Shown in pieces: positions 32,118 through 43,665 of a DNA stretch of 64,000 bases. Location: positions 34,588,001-34,652,000 of the forward strand of contig NC_091667.1 in NCBI RefSeq assembly GCF_042453785.1, in the 5' to 3' direction. Both the position numbers and the translations under genes were made by a program. Every line of letters starts with the position of its first letter. The stretch's first letter is position 1. The notes under the pieces are model-generated. The model was not told the origin of the DNA, did no database searches, and saw only the letters and a program-made list of their open reading frames with translations. The stretch comes from Malus domestica (lineage: Eukaryota > Streptophyta > Magnoliopsida > Rosales > Rosaceae).

Positions 32118-34552
32118 ATGGAGGCCTCCTCAAAATTCCATGTAAGTTATCTTGCTTTCCACCACTATTTCAATTGCCTTTTTGTTAATTTGCTTGTTTT
32201 CTGGGGAAAACTTTGAGGTGTCATTTTTATATGCCAAATTTCGAAATGATCGGTCAATGGTCCAACACCGATATTATTTTTAAATTAATTACCATCAGGT
32301 GGCCCAAGAGTTGACGATAAATACCGGTCTCGTATTTGACATGAAAGAGCTTAGGTTTGATTCCCAACGCTGATGCATCACATGAAGATGGCCAAATAAT
32401 ATTGTAATGCCTCTGTAATTACAAATAAAATACATGGTTTTGTTTCTATTTACACTGTAGCGTTTTAGAAACAAAAACATGTATTTTATTTGTAATTTGT
32501 TTTATCAATTTTTCCGATATGGGATTTTCAAAATCATTCCCAGATGATTATTTTTTTTAAATACGGTGTTTTATTTTAATCTAATCTAATCTAAATTTTT
32601 TTTTTCTGTTATTTTTGACAAATTTATGTTGTTTTAAACAATTACAGGTTGCTTCTGCGATCATTGTTGCGCTGGGATTTTTCTTCCTAACAGCGGCAGA
32701 ATGTCGAAAACCGGTTTCGGGCACGATCGAGTACTCGGCCATTAACTGTCGAAAACATAGTGCTCTTTTGACCGACTTTGGAGCCGTTGGCGACGGAAAA
32801 ACTTCCAACACAAAGGCCTTCAAGGCTGCTGTTGGCCATCTAAGTCAGCTTGCATCCGACGGCGGAGCGCAGCTTATTGTGCCGCCGGGGAGGTGGCTCA
32901 CCGGAAGCTTCAACCTCACTAGCCACTTTACCCTCTTCCTCCATAAGGATGCCGTGATTCTTGGAACTCAGGTTTGTATTTTTTCCCTTTTTCGTGCAAT
33001 ATTTCTTCAGTTATCACCTTTTTTTCGTAGATATTTTGGGCTCGATTGTAATTACAAAAAGTTATATATAACCGACGCATATTTATGGTGATTGGACTAT
33101 CGCGTAATCAAAATTTTTTCGTGTATATTTATCAATTGGTCACCATTTCACTAAACTTATATTTTTGTCATACCTTTTGATGAACACAGGATGAGTCAGA
33201 GTGGCCTCATCTTCCAGTGCTGCCTTCATATGGGAGAGGCAGAGATGCCCCCGGTGGAAGGTTCAGCAGTCTCGTCTTCGGAACAAACCTCACCGACGTT
33301 GTAATTACCGGTAACAACGGCACAATCGACGGCCAAGGTGCTTCTTGGTGGGCAAAGTTCAAACAAGGTCACTTGACCCTTACCCGACCATACATGATCG
33401 AGATCATGTACTCTAATCAGATTCAAATTTCTAATCTCACTTTGGTCAACTCCCCTTCGTGGTTTGTCCATCCCATATACAGCAGGTAATGTGTCCCTTG
33501 TTTTATATCTAACGCACAATGATCGCATCGACATGTAGTGTTATGTGACAATGTGACGGCCGCTCTAAAAATTATATCACACTATACATGCATATATATT
33601 ATGTGTGTTTGTCAATGTGCTTTAACATTAATCTGGGTTTAATTTTGCAGCAATATAACAATCCAAGGGCTCACAATCCTTGCACCAGTTGATTCTCCCA
33701 ACACCGATGGGATTGACCCAGGTTCCTAATTTTTGCTACCACTTAATTTGTTCTTGTTGTTGGTCATTAGTGCTTAATTGGGAAATAAACATGGTTAATT
33801 AGCTCTTAATCTCACCCTTTCTGTTTGCTTAATTTTCAGATTCATGTTCACAAACAAGAATCGAAGACTGCTACATTGTCTCTGGAGATGACTGCATTGC
33901 AGTAAAGAGTGGATGGGACGAATACGGAATCAAAGTCGGAATCCCAACGGAGCACCTTGTGATCAGAAGGCTCACTTGCATTTCACCTGACAGTGCCACC
34001 ATTGCCCTAGGCAGTGAAATGTCGGGTGGAATCCGCGACGTTAGAGCTGAGGACATCACAGCCATTGACACTCAATCGAGTGTGAGGATCAAAACTGCCG
34101 TGGGAAGAGGAGCTTATGTCAAAGACATTTATGTGAGAAGAATGACCTTGAAGACAATGAAGTATGTCTTTTGGATGACCGGCTCTTATGGATCGCACCC
34201 TGACCCCAGCTTTGATCCTAAAGCATTGCCTGAGATCACAAACATCAATTACAAGCAGGTTGTGGCAGAAAATGTAACTTATTCCGCAAGGCTGGACGGA
34301 GTCCCTAATGATCCTTTTAAGGGAATTTGCATTTCGAATGTGACCATCACACTAACTGAGAAGCCGAAAAAATTGCAATGGAACTGCACTAATGTTGAGG
34401 GAATCACAAGCAATGTGACCCCAAAGGCGTGCGATTTGTTGCCCGAGAAGAAAGAAGTGGTTGATTGTGCTTTCCCTGAGGATAGGTTGGCGATCGAGGA
34501 TGTTGAGTTGGTGACTTGCTCTGCAAGCACCCCCTTCTTCCGAGGGTATTAG
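32118..34552 (+). CDS. GH28 polygalacturonase-like pectin hydrolase, secreted
   Basis: Five exons with consistent phase: 32118-32141, 32648-32971, 33190-33485, 33651-33721, 33840-34552; 475 residues. Residues 1-26 form a signal peptide (hydrophobic IIVALGFFFLTAA). The right-handed beta-helix GH28 domain has the active-site motifs NTD (232-234), GDD (254-256) and RIK (321-323). The usual GHG motif is replaced by GSE in ALGSEMSGG (295-302), as in the plant group annotated as probable polygalacturonases (At3g16850/At4g23820 type, from memory). Family members hydrolyse homogalacturonan in the cell wall; activity of the GSE group is less certain. The eight-codon first exon was chosen because it supplies the ATG, a GTAAG donor and an uninterrupted signal peptide. 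The gene appears intact. Confidence 0.92.
32417..32497. repeat. Near-perfect 32-bp hairpin in polygalacturonase intron 1
   Basis: The arm at 32417-32448 (AATTACAAATAAAATACATG...) pairs with 32466-32497 with one mismatch, leaving a 17-nt loop. It lies inside intron 1. It could be a tiny MITE or a structured intron segment. Confidence 0.8.
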
Positions 34553-34639
34553 ATGGGAATTCTTATACTAAAAGAACATTGCAGTATGAACTTTAATAAA
34601 CGTAAATTTTTTTTTCGTTATTTCTCGTTCTGCAGGCTA

Positions 34640-35252
34640 TGTATGCTCCATCGTTGTACTAATTAATAACCGCAAGCAAACAGTCTTAATTGGTGGAAAA
34701 CAAAGTAAATTAACAATCTCAACTGCATGAAATGAATGTACAAGAAATCTCTGTTCTGTTTTCAGGATTACTGTTTTGACTTCAACACGATTTTCTTGTA
34801 GCGATTTTGCAGCTGCTTTGCACTTTTGTTTTTCTAGGGATCCGATCACCTGGTCTTGCAGAAGCTCTCTTCTCGGCAAATAGAACGAGAAGAAGTTTGT
34901 CTCTTAAGCCATTGATCCTTCTCATTGCAGAGAAAAAAAATGAAGCATAATATATTCAGAAATTGGGCAGAAAGTAGAGTTCGAATCAGCAAATTTGGGC
35001 TAATTGAAAGGAAAATACTTGTTCTTAAATCGCAGAGCAGCAAGCCACGCAGCTCAAGCATGTGAATAACTTCTCCCAATCGAGGCCTATGTTCTGAATC
35101 GGGATCAACACAACGAAGAGCAACCAAAAGTACCCTTTTGAGTTCCTCCGCGGATGGCTTCTCTGGCATTTGAGGGTCAACCACGCAAGCAATTTTCTGT
35201 CCAGCAACCATGGACTTTAACCTGTCAACCAGATATGGCTGCAGTTGAGTAG
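34640..35252 (-). pseudogene. Receptor-like kinase pseudogene, 3' part
   Basis: On the minus strand, after CTGCAG at about 35235, the frame reads PYLVDRLKSMVAGQKIACVV, ELKRVLLVALRCVDPDSEH and RPRLGEVIHMLELRG. These are kinase subdomains X-XI of the plant At1g01540/At4g34500-type receptor-like cytoplasmic kinases. The rest of the gene continues at 43075-43425 and 48646-49760, separated by retroelements. The 23-bp LINE target duplication (35256-35278) lies just upstream of this exon, so the LINE entered an intron. Downstream remnants include EKDQWLKRQTSSRS. Confidence 0.8.
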
Positions 35253-35278
35253 TCATTAGTATCACACATTTGAACCAA

Positions 35279-35880
35279 CAACAACAACAACAACAAAGCC
35301 TTTTCCCACTAAGTGGGGTCGGCTATATGAATCCTAGAACGCCATTGCGCTCGGTTTTGTGTCATGTCCTCCGTTAGATCCAAGTACTCAAGTCTTTTCC
35401 TAGGGTCTCTTCCAAAGTTTTCCTAGGTCTTCCTCTACCCCTTCGGCCCTGAACCTCTGTCCCGTAGTCACATTTTCGAACCGGAGCGTCAGTAGGCCTT
35501 CTTTGCACATGTCCAAACCACCGGAGCCGATTTTCTCTCATATTTCCTTCAATTTTGGCTACTCCTACTTTACCTCGGATATCCTCATTCCCAATCTTAT
35601 CCTTTCTCGTGTGCCCATACATCCCACGAAGCATCCTCATCTCCGCTACACCCATTTTGTGTACGTGTTGATGCTTCACCGCCCAACATTCTGTGCCATA
35701 CAACATCGCGGCCTTATTGCCGTCCTATAAAATTTTCCCTTGAGCTTCAGTGGCCTACGACGGTCACACAACACGCCGGATGCACTCTTACACTTCATCC
35801 ATCCAGCTTGTATTCTATGGTTGAGATCTCCATCTAAGTCTCCGTTCTCTTGCAAGATAGATCCTAGGTAGCGAAAACGG
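35279..35880 (-). mobile_element. RTE-type LINE, 3'-end fragment with (TTG)n tail
   Basis: On the minus strand this is the 3' end of a [39 protein letters not shown] and GRRGRGRPRKTLEETLG, the stop, then GGGAAAAGGC and a (TTG)n tail, characteristic of plant RTE-clade LINEs. The target duplication copy at 35256-35278 directly abuts the tail. LINE homology stops at about 35880. It differs from the equivalent part of the other LINE segment by roughly 5-6 % by eye. Confidence 0.85.
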
Positions 35881-37501
35881 TCACTTTTTGTGATCTTCGC
35901 TAAATTGCTCCGGTCATTAGTGTGGATAAGTATATAAATGGATAAAGATAGGAAAGCAAACACAAGATGTACGTGGTTCACCCAGATTGGCTACGTTCAC
36001 GGAATAGAGGAGTTCTCATTAATTGTGAAGGGTTTACACAAGTACATAGGTTCAAGCTCTCCTTTAGTGAGTACAAGTGAATGATTTAGTACAAATGACA
36101 TTAGGAAATATTGTGGGAGAATGATCTCGTAACCACGAAACTTCTAAGTACCGGAGTGTGGTATCGTCTTGACTTGCCTTATCTGTCTCATAGGTAGATG
36201 TGACATCTTCTCTGGAAGTACTATTCCTCCATCCAGGGGTGGTATCTGTAACTGGTGGAGATGCACAAGGTAATGTATCAATTTCACTTGAAGCTTACTT
36301 GTAGTTTCAGGCTTGGTCAAGCGCGATACAAACCATGTAGTAGGAGTCCCCCAAGTCGCCGAGCTAGGGGATCTGCTGAAAGAGGTGACAGAGACAGACA
36401 AGGTAAGCAATCAGAGCTCCGGCTGATTGTTCACATTCTCCCTATCTTGCAGGCAGCATGAAGCATAAAAAGAAGAAAAATGAGAAGAGATGATATGTGA
36501 TACTTTTGCTTTTGAAGAAGTAACTTTCCACAAGCTTATTCTTGAACTGGGCTGGAGGGTTTTCTGGTTTCCTCCAGAGTATAAGGCCGACTGAAGAATT
36601 TGAGGGTCAAAACAAGTCCATCAAATCTATAGTACGTTCGACCCTGCTGATATGGGATACTTTTGCTTTTGACAGAGTAGTGGATGTATCGGCACGTGTG
36701 CTGTTACGCTTGTCTCCACATGCTTCCTTGTATCCTTCTCACTTGCCCTATCTGTTCCTCAGGCAGATGCGGTATCTTCCCTGGAAGCATAAGATGTTGA
36801 AGATGAGTACTCGAGAGCAATGCCAGGTAAGTAATCAGGTAAGGGGTTCCAGGCAGTCAGTTCCTGGCTGGAAGCTTGATTCCAAGTGCTGACTGATTGC
36901 TCTCTTTCTCCTTGTCTTGCAGGTAAGAACAAGGCCAAAGGAAAAGACAGGGAAAAAGCATGATATGGGATACTCTTGCTTTTAACCCTGATGATATGAG
37001 ATATTCTTGCTCTAGTATAGCTTGTTTACAGAGGTGTTATCGGGGGGAAAGAAAGCTGAATATTTCGAAAGGCTTCGTTGGGAGTGCCCTCTCAGATAAG
37101 CGGAAGGGTTGAGCATTTTTGCAGGTCTGCCTGTCCGTTGGGGATGGAGGTCGACATATATAGGACTCTCCCTAACATCAAGTAATAATGCTATTCCTTT
37201 ACCCTGCTTGGTCATAGCACGGTAGTGGGAGCTGCCAGCTTCACATGTTTTAACTTTGTCAGAGCACTTTGAAAAGGTGGTCTGTGGTATCTAGAAAGCT
37301 GATGTTGCATGTGAAGATTACAGACAAACTTTATCCAAGGAGATCCAGCTCTTGAAGTTGGGAAAGTGGTGCCTCTTCGGTTTTTGAACAAGCAATCCTG
37401 TCGGGGATCTGGCTCTCGAGATTCGGAGAACGATGCCTCTTCAATTTTTGAGAAAGCAATCTTACTGGGGGTCTGGCTCTCGAGATTCCGAGAGCGGTGT
37501 C

Positions 37502-38155
37502 TCTTCGATTTTTGAGAAAGTAATCATGTTGGGAGTCTGGCTCTCGAGATTCGGAGGGCGGTGCCTCTTCGATTTTGGAGCAAGCAATCTTGTTGGGAGT
37601 GTTTTCTCGAATATGAGTAAAGGTTGGGCATGTTTGCTAGTCTACCTTGCCACGAAGCACAGAGGTTGACACACAGAGACTTTCCAATTATCCAGCAGTG
37701 GTACTGTTCCTTTACCCTCTCTTCGATTTTTGAGAAAGTAATCATGTTGGGAGTCTGGCTCTCGAGATTCGGAGGGCGGTGCCTCTTCGATTTTGGAGCA
37801 AGCAATCTTGTTGGGAGTGTTTTCTCGAATGTGAGTAAAGGTTGGGCATGTTTGCTAGTCTACCTTGCCACGAAGCACAGAGGTTGACACACAGGGACTT
37901 TTTAATTATCCAGCAGTGGTACTGTTCCTTTACCCTCTCTTCGATTTTTGAGAAAGTAATCATGTTTGGAGTCTGGCTCTCGAGATTCGGAGGGCGGTGC
38001 CTCTTCGATTTTGGAGCAAGCAATCTTGTTGGGAGTGTTTTCTCGAATGTGAGTAAAGGTTGGGCATGTTTGCTAGTCTACCTTGCCACGAAGCACAGAG
38101 GTTGACACACCGGGACTTTCCAATTATCCAGCAGTGGTACTGTTCCTTTACCCTT
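37502..38155. repeat. Three tandem copies of a 218-bp unit
   Basis: The word TAATCATGTT(G/T)GGAGTCTGG recurs at 37521, 37739 and 37957, a period of exactly 218 bp. Units share TCTTCGATTTTGGAGCAAGC and GAAGCACAGAGGTTGACAC and differ at only a few bases, so the array is recent or homogenised. A diverged partial unit precedes it (37375-37500). The 87-93-residue frames repeated here on both strands are products of the array. Confidence 0.92.
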
Positions 38156-38459
38156 GTGGGTAATAATATGGTAGCTAGACCTTCAAAATTTATATGTCTA
38201 AACTTTGTTAGTGTTGTTTCTTTGCTATTCTTTTACCCTTCTTGGTCAGAGCGATGTAGTGGGAGCTGCAAGCTTCACGTGTCTCAACTTTGTCAGAGAA
38301 CTTTGGCAAAGTTATCTGTGGTACCCATGAGCTACTGTTGCGTGTGGGAAGTGGGTGATTGAACAGTACGATTCATGTGCTTTCTACTTCGCCAGAAATC
38401 TTCGACAGAATGCCCATAATTTCCGCAAAGCTGAGTGTGCGTGTGACAGGTGCTGACAA

Positions 38460-38712
38460 GGCTGGAAAAGTAGGTGCCTCTTTGATTTCTGAGATCGGCC
38501 CTCGTGGTCTCTGAGCAGCCCAGCTTTTGGGAAAGCAAGCCTCTTCGATTTCTGAGATCGGCCTTCGTGGTCTTTGAGCAGCCCAGCTTTTGAGAAAGCA
38601 AACGCCTCTTCGATTTCTGAGATCGACCCTCGTGGTCTCTGAGCAGCCCAGCTTTTGAGAAAGCAAACGCCTCTTCGATTTCTGAGCAGGCGCCTCTTCG
38701 ATTTCTGAAGCT
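38460..38712. repeat. Tandem array of a ~64-bp unit
   Basis: CCTCTTCGATTTCTGAG recurs five times between about 38474 and 38707. Full units contain CGTGGTCTCTGAGCAGCCC and AGCTTTTGAGAAAGCAA; the last two are truncated. Confidence 0.88.
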
Positions 38713-38847
38713 TAGTCGAGTGCAGATTTTTATAGGGGCTGACATTAAGTTCCAAAGCACACTTGAATATCCACTAGTAGAAGCTCCATTCTTGCACTTC
38801 TAAGATCTTGATTTGTCCGACCTTTTCTCTCTTCAACACCTTTGAAA

Positions 38848-39522
38848 ATGTCTGGCCCCTCCGACCGTCGTTTTGACTTGAACCTTGTTGAAGAGGCAGC
38901 CTCGCATTCTCCAGACAACATATGACGCCCATCCTTCGTCTCCCCTACTGGTCCTCTTACCGTTGGGGATTCCGTGATGAAGAATGATATGACCGCTGCG
39001 GTAGTGGCCAGGAACCTTCTCACTCCTAAAGATAACAGACTACTTTCCAAACGGTCTGATGAGTTGGCTGTTAAGGATTCTCTGGCTCTCAGTGTTCAGT
39101 GTGCAGGTTCTGTGTCTAATATGGCCCAACGCCTATTTGCTCGAACCCGCCAAGTTGAATCATTGGCGGCTGAAGTGATGAGTCTCAAACAGGAGATTAG
39201 AGGGCTCAAGCATGAGAATAAACAGTTGCACCGGCTCGCACATGACTATGCTACAAACATGAAGAGGAAGCTTGACCAGATGAAGGAATCTGATGGTCAG
39301 GTTTTACTTGATCATCAGAGATTTGTGGGTTTGTTCCAAAGGCATTTATTGCCTTCGTCTTCTGGGGCTGTACCGCGTAATGAAGCTCCAAATGATCAAC
39401 CTCTGATGCCTCTTCCTTCTAGGGTTCTGTCCAGTACTGAGGCTCCGAATGATCCCCCTCCGGTGCCTTCTCTTTCTGGGGCTCTACCGACTGCTGAGAC
39501 TTCTCCTAAGCAACCTTTGTGA
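38848..39522 (+). pseudogene. Coiled-coil reading frame of the LARD-like block, one internal TGA
   Basis: From ATG at 38848 the frame runs 225 codons to 39522, broken by a single TGA at 38923-38925. It starts MSGPSDRRFDLNLVEEAA; after the stop it has MTAAVVARNLLTPKDNRLL, a heptad-rich segment (LAAEVMSLKQEIRGLKHENK) predicting a coiled coil, and a Pro/Ser-rich tail with two PSSRG/APNDPP-like repeats. I know no function. Long conserved frames like this in otherwise non-coding retroelements may be gag-like or captured genes. Confidence 0.65.
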
Positions 39523-39783
39523 AGGCTCCCTCTTGTTTGTTTATTTTGACTCAAGTATATGTACATATTTGTAACTTATCGGGGATATCAATAAATAAGT
39601 TTTCCTTCATTTCAACGTATTGTGTTAAATACACCAAAGCCTTCTTCGCTAAGTTCTTTGAATTTTCTTTTGTTGAGGCTTGTATGTTGAAACTTTGTGA
39701 GTGGAGCATGTAGGTTGAGGTAGTGTTCCCTTAATTTCCCGAGTGAGGAAAACTTCTCGGTTGGAGACTTGGAAAATCTAAGT

Positions 39784-42700
39784 CACTGAGTGGGATCGGC
39801 TATATGAATCTTAGAACGCCATTGTGTTCTGTCCTGTGTCATGTCCTCCGTTAGATCCAAGTACTCTAAGTCTTTTCTTAGGGTCTCTTCCAAAGTTTTC
39901 CTAGGTCTTCCTCTACCCCTTCGGCCCTGAACCTCTGTCCCATAGTCGCATCTTCTAATCGGAGCGTCAGTAGGCCTTCTTTGCACATGTCCAAACCACC
40001 GTAACCGATTTTCTCTCATCTTTCCTTCAATTTTGGCTACTCCTACTTTACCCCGGATATCTTCATTCCTAATCTTATCCTTTCTCGTGTGCCCACACAT
40101 CCAACGAAGCATCCTCATCTCCGCTACACCCATTTTGTGTACGTGTTGATGCTTCACCGCCCAACATTCTGTGCCATACAGCATCGCCGGCCTTATTGCC
40201 GTCCTATAAAATTTTCCCTTGAGCTTCAGTGGCATACGGCGGTCGCATAACACGCCGGATGCACTCTTCCACTTCATCCATCCAGCTTGTATTCTATGGT
40301 TGAGATCTCCATCTAATTCTCCGTTCTTTTGCAAGATAGATCCTAGGTAACGAAAACGGTCGCTCTTTGGTATTTCTTGATCTCCGATCCTCACCCCTAA
40401 CTCGTTTTGGCCTCCATTTGCACTGAACTTGCACTCCATATATTCTGTCTTTGATCAGCTTAGGCGAAGACCTTTAGATTCCAACACTTCTCTCCAAAGG
40501 TTAAGCTTTGCATTTACCCCTTCCTGAGTTTCATCTATCAACACTATTTCGTCTGCGAAAAGCATACACCAAGGAATATCATTTTGAATATGTCCTGTTA
40601 ACTCATCCATTACCAACGCAAAAAGGTAAGGACTTAAGGATGAACCTTGATGTAATCCTACAGTTATGGGAAAGCTTTCGGTTTGTCCTTCATGAGTTCT
40701 TACGGCAGTCTTTGCTCCTTCATACATATCCTGTATAGCTTGGATATATGCTACTCGTACTCCTTTCTTCTCTAAAATCCTCCAAAGAATGTCTCTTGGG
40801 ACCCTATCATACGCTTTTTCCAAATCTATAAAGACCATGTGTAAATCCTTTTTCCCATCTCTATATCTTTCCATCAATCTTCGTAAGAGATAGATTGCCT
40901 CCATGGTTGAGCGCCCTGGCATGAACCCGAATTGGTTATCCGAAACCCGTGTCTCTTGCCTCAATCTATGCTCAATGACTCTCTCTCAGAGCTTCATTGT
41001 ATGACTCATTAGCTTAATACCCCTATAGTTCATGCAATTTTGTACATCGCCCTTATTCTTGTAGATAGGCACCAAAGTGCTCGTTCGCCACTCATTTGGC
41101 ATCTTCTTCGTTTTCAAAATCCTATTGAAAAGGTCAGTGAGCCATGTTATACCTGTCTCTCCCAAAACTTTCCACACTTCGATTGGTATATCGTCTGGGC
41201 CTACTGCTTTTCTATGCTTCATCTTCTTCAAAGCTACAACCACTTCTTCCTTCCGGATTCTACGATAAAAAGAGTAGTTTCTACACTCTTCTGAGTTACT
41301 CAACTCCCCTAAAGAAGCATTCCTTTCATGTCCTTCATTGAAAAGATTATGAAAATAACATTTCCATCTGTCTTTAACCGCGTTCTCTGTAGCAAGAACC
41401 TTTCCATCCTCATCCTTGATGCACCTCACTTGGTTTAGGTCCCTTGTCTTCTTTTCCCTTGCTCTAGCTAGTTTATAGATATCCAACTTTCCTTCTTTGG
41501 TATCTAGTCGCTTATACATATCGTCATAAGCCGCTAACTTAGCTTCTCTCACAGCTTTCTTCGCCTCTTGCTTCGCTTTTCTATACCTTTCACCATTTTC
41601 ATCGGTCCTATCCTTGTATAAGGCTTTACAACATTCCTTCTTAGCCTTCACCTTTGTTTGTACCTCCTCATTCCACCACCAAGATTCCTTTTGGTGTGGG
41701 GCAAAGCCCTTGGACTCTCCTAATACCTCTTTTGCTACTTTTCGGATACAACTAGCCATGAAATCCCACATTTGGTTAGCTTCCCCATCTCTATCCCACA
41801 CATACTGGGTGATTACTTTCTCTTTGAAAATGGCTTGTTTTTCTTCTTTTAGATTCCACCATCTAGTCCTTGGGCACTTCCAAGTCTTGTTCTTTTTTCT
41901 CACTCTTTTGATATGTACATCCATCACCAACAAGCGATGTTGATTAGCCACGCTCTCTCCTGGTATAACTTTGCAATCCTTACAAGTTATACGATCCCCT
42001 TTCCTCATTAGAAGAAAATCTATTTGTGTTTTTGACGACCCACTCCTGTAGGTGATCACATGTTCTTCTCTCTTCTTAAAGAATGTGTTGGCTAAGAAGA
42101 GATCATATGCCATTGCAAAATCCAAGATAGCTTCCCCATCCTCGTTTCTCTCCCCAAAACCATGGCCACCATGAAAACCTCCATAGTTGCATTTCTCCCT
42201 GCCCACGTGTCCATTTAAATCCCCTCCTATAAATAACTTCTCCGTCTGAGCAATTACTTGCACCAAGTCTCCAAGGTCTTCCCAAAATTTCTCCTTCGAA
42301 CTCGTATCCAACCCTACTTGAGGTGCGTACGCACTAATCACATTGATAAGTTCTTGTCCTATTACAATCTTGATTGCCATGATTCTATCTCCTACCCTCT
42401 TGACATCTACAACATCTTGTGTCAAGGTCTTGTCCACGATGATGCCAACATCGTTTCTCGTTCTATTTGTGCCCGAATACCATAGTTTAAACCCTGAGTT
42501 TTCTAGATCCTTTGCCTTACGACCAACCCACTTAGTTTCTTGTAGGCACATAATATTTATCCTTCTCCTCACCATAACTTCTATTACTTCCATAGATTTT
42601 CCCGTCAAGGTTCCTATATTCCACGTTCCTAAACGCATTTTGCTCTCTTGAACTCTACCCTTTTATCCTAGCTTCTTCACCCTTCCCCGTCTAATAGGAT

Positions 42701-43051
42701 CAAAGTACTTCTTTTGTGTGTCCCGTGTAAAGTTGATAGGAGCATATGCTCCCAAACAACTTTGAGTGGAGTCGTTCGAAAAGAAGTTTCTATAGCCCCC
42801 TTGCTCATTTAACACTGCATCCGGGTGCCGATGGAGATACAGCGACCCTTGCTCACTTATCACTGTGCTCGGGCCACACAGCGCGCCACTTACGGGTGAC
42901 GCCCTAGCTTTAGCGCGATTTCGTTCTGGATTCATTTTCATAAGGATTCGACGTAATCATGGAGTGCCGGCTGTCGACTACCTGACGCCCTCCCCCTCCT
43001 CCTTTATCCGGGCTTGGGACCGGCAATGTAAGATAAACTTACACGGCGGAG
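39784..43051 (-). mobile_element. RTE-type LINE, 5' and coding part
   Basis: The right end abuts the second target duplication copy (43052-43074), identical over 23 bp to 35256-35278. A GC-rich leader (43040-42640) precedes one reading frame of about 950 codons from 42638 to 39783. The apurinic endonuclease begins LGTWNIGTLTGKS and contains CLQETKW, GGDLNGHVG and KTQIDFLLMR. The reverse transcriptase has [34 protein letters not shown] and the active-site box, here FADE in place of FADD. The frame is cut by TGA at 40986-40988 and 40455-40457. The 3' untranslated tail is missing; homology ends where the 3.9-kb block begins. Not capable of retrotransposition. Confidence 0.9.
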
Positions 43052-43074
43052 TTAGTATCACACATTTGAACCAA

Positions 43075-43425
43075 AAAAAAAAAAAACCGTTACATGTTTC
43101 AAAATTAAGAACTCATACTTGAGGTTGACTGCGATCTATAGGGCTCCTCCCCATTATGATCTCCATTACGAGTACTCCAAAGCTATAAATATCGGATTTC
43201 TCAGTGAAATCACCAGGAGAAGCATATTTCGGAGCAATGTAACTGAACTTTCATGCAATTCAAGAACGATAAGAAAATCATCCACAACTAACAATTAATA
43301 ATGTTCCAATGGTGAACATCAGCAGGCATATGCATACGGATTTTTCCGCGAACTAACCCTAATGATCCCATTATGGTGATTCCCCACTCAGGACTGTAGA
43401 GCTTAGCAAGGCCAAAATCGGAGAC
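43075..43425 (-). pseudogene. Receptor-like kinase pseudogene, middle part
   Basis: On the minus strand: KVSDFGLAKLYSPEWGI (DFG, subdomain VII) directly behind the copia insertion, then, after intron-like [23 protein letters not shown] and [17 protein letters not shown] (subdomains VIII-IX). APE has become APK. It continues to 34640-35252 beyond the LINE locus and is preceded by the segment at 48646-49760. Confidence 0.85.
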
Positions 43426-43430
43426 CTTAG

Positions 43431-43665
43431 TGTTAAGCATTAGCCATTAACCAAGAAAACGAAGGAATTGAGAGAGAGAGACATAACTTAGAGAGAGAGA
43501 GATTTCGGTAAATGTATTTCTATTTCTTCTTTCTGAAGCTATTACATCACACTAGTATTTATAGAGAAGCCATACATCACAGCTGCCTCTCCAATAATGC
43601 TAACTAATTACTCCTATCTTGAGCTGACAAGTGGCACTATATCTACCCTTGATTATACTCTAACA
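43431..43665 (-). repeat. copia 3' LTR
   Basis: 235 bp, nearly identical to 48402-48640. On the plus strand it runs TGTTAAGCATTAGCC... to ...TACTCTAACA. It contains GAGAGAGA runs and a TATTTATAGAG box that would read CTCTATAAATA on the element's sense strand, a likely promoter TATA. Confidence 0.93.

Larger units (their letters stand above)
35881..39783. mobile_element. 3.9-kb non-LINE block, probably a non-autonomous LTR-type (LARD-like) repeat
   Basis: The block lies between two LINE 3' segments. It starts near a TATATAAATGG-containing segment, has several internal tandem arrays (218-bp unit at 37502-38155; ~64-bp unit at 38460-38712) and ends with a coiled-coil reading frame (38848-39522, plus strand). 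It has no reverse transcriptase, protease or integrase, and no clear LTR pair is readable. I remember closely similar sequence and ORF as very common in apple and pear DNA, where it behaves as a large non-autonomous retroelement. That identification is from memory. Confidence 0.6.

Noticed and set aside
34846-35265. Possible intact short kinase gene
   Set aside because: Only the last kinase subdomains are present; the rest of the same gene is found, broken, beyond the retroelements.
37433-38105. Repeated similar 78-93-residue proteins on both strands; array considered as CRISPR-like or a gene family
   Set aside because: Direct result of the 218-bp tandem units; no short palindromic repeats with unique spacers, and the context is a plant retroelement.
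41040-42651. Plus-strand frames rich in Ser, Phe and Leu
   Set aside because: Antisense of the LINE coding region.
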